Shown here: in pieces, positions 61,676 through 64,000 of the stretch | Layout: every line of letters starts with the position of its first letter | Position numbering within the stretch: position 1 is the stretch's first letter | NCBI RefSeq assembly: GCF_000686885.1 | Contig: NZ_JMLU01000009.1 | Location: 47,015-111,014 of the forward strand | DNA length: 64,000 bases | DNA from: Flavobacterium sasangense DSM 21067 | Lineage (GTDB): Bacteria; Bacteroidota; Bacteroidia; Flavobacteriales; Flavobacteriaceae | Reading direction: 5' to 3' | The notes under the pieces: generated by a model | Database searches by the model: none | The model's input: only the letters and a program-made list of their open reading frames with translations | Told to the model about the DNA's origin: nothing | Translations under genes and position numbers: made by a program

Positions 61676-62944
61676 CTAGTTTTCTTTAGGATGTTTTTTT
61701 TCTTTAACAATTATATTAATGGTTTCTGTTTCCACAGATATTTTTTCTTTTTTATCAGAAGCAACTGGATTAAAAATTTGAACTAATGCAAATAGTAAGA
61801 AAATTAAAAATAGAAGAGACAAAATCCATTTTAAAATTAAAACTAAACCTTCAAGTTTTCTTATTTTAGTCCATATCTTTATAAAATCTTCTTTAAAATC
61901 AGCATAAACTTTTTCATAGCCATTTTTAATTTCATTCTCTTCTTTATTGACATCTGATTTTAAACAAAGAATATTGTAATCTGTTATTGATAAGACTTTA
62001 AAGGCAATGAATGTGTATAGTAAATATGCAATTACTATCAAAATAAGTATCCAAGGTTTATCTTTAACTTGATAACTAGCAAACGCTGTTGCTCCGAAAG
62101 TTAAGGGAAATGAAACTATTTGTTTACTTACTGTATCGATACTCTTTTCTAAACTTTCAAAATATTTATTTCGCTCTTCTTTGAATTTAGATTTTATTTT
62201 ATCGATAGCAAAATCTAAAACATAACTTTCATAATCTTTTGCTGTTAGATTAAGTAATAGCTTTAAACTTTTAGTTAATTCAAATAATCTGTCTTTTATA
62301 TCAGTACTATGAAGGCTGTTTATGATTACATCTTTGAAAAACTGTATAAATTCTTTCTTTACAAATTCGGACTTTAACTCTTCTACGAATGGTTTTATAT
62401 CTTCATTAGAAATTTTTCTTTTCTCAAGTGAATTATATCCAATATGAAAAGCTCCTTTTTCTTTTCCAATAATAACAAATTGCTTACTAAATTTATCATG
62501 ATAGGGTGTAAACTCATTTTTTGAAATTAAAAAATCTTGCAATTCTCTATATTGAATATAGTTAAATATGTCTGCTTTTTTTAATGTAAATTCCTCATTA
62601 ATTTCTTTGAACAAAATCTTTGCCTCAAAATCAATTATAACAATATTGGAATTACTAAAAACATCTTTGTAATACTCATAATCGCGTAAATAATTATCGT
62701 AATCGAAATAGAAAAAAGTACTTTTTAATTTACAACTAGTAAGCTTTATTTCGATTTCACCGTTAATTAATTCATTGATGGTTTTAAAAATCTTATTTGC
62801 TGTTTCTAAATTTGAAGAATAATTATTCTCAATCTTAAATCTCAAATTACTACCATCAAATACCAATGAATTCTTTACAATATCATTATCTAATATTGAT
62901 AGAAATTCGTTTATAGTAGTTTTAAGAGTTTCGTTGCTGCTCAT
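61676..62944 (-). CDS. Three-TM membrane protein, unknown
   Basis: 422 residues. A large soluble N-terminal part (1-270) of mixed alpha/beta character is followed by hydrophobic segments at about 276-292, 298-320 and 366-391, and a basic C-terminal tail. Between TM2 and TM3 a charged loop (about 330-365) may be a coiled coil. Overlaps the preceding NA37-like gene by 23 bp, so the pair is translationally coupled. The design (cytosolic sensor part plus a helical membrane domain) recalls membrane effectors of abortive-infection systems; that is inference, as no family is recognised. Confidence 0.78.
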   Translation of the reverse strand: MSSNETLKTTINEFLSILDNDIVKNSLVFDGSNLRFKIENNYSSNLETANKIFKTINELINGEIEIKLTSCKLKSTFFYFDYDNYLRDYEYYKDVFSNSNIVIIDFEAKILFKEINEEFTLKKADIFNYIQYRELQDFLISKNEFTPYHDKFSKQFVIIGKEKGAFHIGYNSLEKRKISNEDIKPFVEELKSEFVKKEFIQFFKDVIINSLHSTDIKDRLFELTKSLKLLLNLTAKDYESYVLDFAIDKIKSKFKEERNKYFESLEKSIDTVSKQIVSFPLTFGATAFASYQVKDKPWILILIVIAYLLYTFIAFKVLSITDYNILCLKSDVNKEENEIKNGYEKVYADFKEDFIKIWTKIRKLEGLVLILKWILSLLFLIFLLFALVQIFNPVASDKKEKISVETETINIIVKEKKHPKEN

Positions 62945-63713
62945 ATTGCTTTTTTATCTGGTCAACTAATTTTTTTGATTTTATAATTATTGTTTCATCT
63001 TCTGCTTTAAATTCATCAGAGTTAATTTTTAAATAATCAACATTTAGAGTTATACCTGGTATTGTAGCAATAATTGTTACCAACCCTTTCCATCTTTTGC
63101 TATCTCTTTTGAATTCAGGATCAATGGTCAAATCATTATTTACAGCAAATTCAAAAAACTTATTCTCGTTTTCTTCACCATAAAATTGTCTTCCTAAATC
63201 CCTCATGTTTATTATCTTATCTTTTCTCAAATTTACACTATCATATACCGCTTTTTGAAAACTACTTCTTGTATACATTTCCTTACCATCTTCATCTGTT
63301 GGAATATCTATTGTTTTTATTATTGCAACAAAACTTGCAGTGTTCTTCGAATTTTTTATTAAACCACCGGCAGAAACCCAATCAATAAAATAACCTGATG
63401 CAATTCCATCCTTTTGTGTTGAGATTATTGCTAAATAATTTTTGTTCGGATCGTTCGCTAAAAATAAATCATAATTCAATCTAAATGCCATTGCAATTTT
63501 ATCAATATTTATATTTTCAGTTCCATCAACTTTGAACACATTTCCTTGTTTAAAAATGTTTATTCCATTTTTCTTTCTTAATAGCACAACAGAAATATAT
63601 CTTTTATTTACAATTTCATAATCGACAAAAAGATAATATCCTCCAGTAGCAAATGGTTCTTTTTCTATCTTTGATTTTAAATCATCTAAACTCTTAGTGT
63701 AAATCGTCAGCAA
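62922..63713 (-). CDS. NA37/NdpA nucleoid-associated-like protein, 5' end lost to IS
   Basis: About 258 residues of family-like sequence: GGYYLFVDYEIVNKRYISVV, NINIDKIAMAFRLNYDLFLA and NYLAIISTQKDGIASGYFID match the middle and C-terminal parts of the 37-kDa nucleoid-associated family (YejK/NdpA, usually about 335 residues). The first 80 or so residues are missing. The open frame begins with a TTG (63713) inside the flanking insertion sequence, and homologous sequence starts only at about 63697. The gene is therefore truncated by the IS; expression from an IS promoter could still give a partial product. It heads the four-gene minus-strand operon. Confidence 0.7.
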   Translation of the reverse strand: MLTIYTKSLDDLKSKIEKEPFATGGYYLFVDYEIVNKRYISVVLLRKKNGINIFKQGNVFKVDGTENINIDKIAMAFRLNYDLFLANDPNKNYLAIISTQKDGIASGYFIDWVSAGGLIKNSKNTASFVAIIKTIDIPTDEDGKEMYTRSSFQKAVYDSVNLRKDKIINMRDLGRQFYGEENENKFFEFAVNNDLTIDPEFKRDSKRWKGLVTIIATIPGITLNVDYLKINSDEFKAEDETIIIKSKKLVDQIKKQYEQQRNS

Positions 63714-64000
63714 AAAGTGGACTGATTTAGTTCAAAACTAAGAGAGTGTTTTCAAAAATTATTAACTTTGAAATAGTATGAAAACACCTAAGAAAAAAAC
63801 AGCAGAGAATTTCATCAAAGACATTCGTAGAAATACACGAAGAATCTTTAGTTCCGAACAGAAAATCCAAATTGTAATGGAAGCTTTACGTGCAGAAATG
63901 TCAGTTGCAGAATTATGTCGTAAGTATTCAATTAATGAATCTCAGTTTTACAAATGGAATAAAGAGTTTTTAGAAGCTGGTAAAAAGCGTTTAGCAGGCG
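63698..64000 (+). mobile_element. IS3-type insertion sequence, left part
   Basis: The likely left end is TGTAAATCGTCAGCAAAAAG at about 63698, similar in layout to IS3-family ends (TGT, then CAAAAAGT). A Bacteroidota -7 box TAACTTTG (63763-63770) lies before the transposase ATG. The element continues past the window, so the second frame, the right end and any target duplication cannot be seen. It has removed or separated the 5' end of the NA37-like gene. Confidence 0.7.
63778..64000 (+). CDS. IS3-family transposase OrfA (partial)
   Basis: 74 codons to the window edge. RIFSSEQKIQIVMEALRAEM, SVAELCRKYSINESQFYKWN and KEFLEAGKKRLAG form the helix-turn-helix and leucine-rich helix of IS3/IS911-type OrfA proteins, which bind the element ends. 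The catalytic OrfB would follow to the right, usually reached by a -1 frameshift. Confidence 0.88.
   Translation, partial: MKTPKKKTAENFIKDIRRNTRRIFSSEQKIQIVMEALRAEMSVAELCRKYSINESQFYKWNKEFLEAGKKRLAG

Overview
The window looks like the chromosome of a Flavobacteriaceae bacterium, most likely Flavobacterium. Base composition is low in G+C. Several genes are preceded by the Bacteroidota promoter pattern (TTG, about 20 nt, TAnnTTTG). The marker genes are gldJ and the type IX secretion genes porU and porV. Intergenic gaps carry the hairpin repeats usual for this genus. No rRNA or intact tRNA gene and no CRISPR array was seen.

About 1-51,290 is core chromosome. It starts with the 5' part of a TPR protein gene and a divergent, very large alpha-2-macroglobulin-like gene. 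This gene carries an internal carboxypeptidase-regulatory plus TonB-plug (SusC-like) insertion and is followed by a small relative. Next come an S46 dipeptidyl-peptidase and a minus-strand block obg-corC-adk-hpt, then purK/purE, which are separated by a small ORF bracketed by a perfect 27-bp inverted repeat. An M3 peptidase follows, then a two-gene OLD-like ATPase/TOPRIM pair whose TOPRIM gene has an in-frame stop. After that come a GbsR-led cluster, a UbiA-like enzyme, gcvP, a truncated globin, and a KAS III/methyltransferase/glycosyltransferase run. Secreted proteins, an S41 peptidase, mlaE-mlaF, mannose-1-P guanylyltransferase, a SprT-like protein, an SDR and an M28 peptidase come next. The block closes with pdhA-pdhC, cdd, the T9SS genes porV-porU divergent from gldJ, and murF.

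From about 51.29 kb to the end is an accessory island. It opens just after the murF terminator with a short sequence resembling the degraded 3' end of a tRNA, a plausible old attachment site. It then holds: (i) a small four-gene cassette containing a DUF5675 protein and two tiny membrane proteins, one of only 58 residues; (ii) a tight minus-strand operon TIR-TM / DUF2971 / Mrr-like PD-(D/E)xK nuclease, a good candidate for an undescribed defence system; (iii) a DUF6943 gene, a marker of Bacteroidota mobile DNA; (iv) about 0.9 kb with no convincing gene, tiled almost end to end by long hairpins whose wobble pairs are all G-T on the + strand, which I read as a large structured RNA or a folding single-strand DNA locus; (v) an AlbA_2/Schlafen-like ATP-binding protein; (vi) a four-gene operon (NA37/NdpA-like protein, three-TM membrane protein, possible HEPN protein, unknown) whose first gene has been beheaded by an IS3-type element running off the right edge.

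Functions are assigned by reading motifs and family resemblance by eye; no database search was possible. Domain calls in the accessory island are the least certain.
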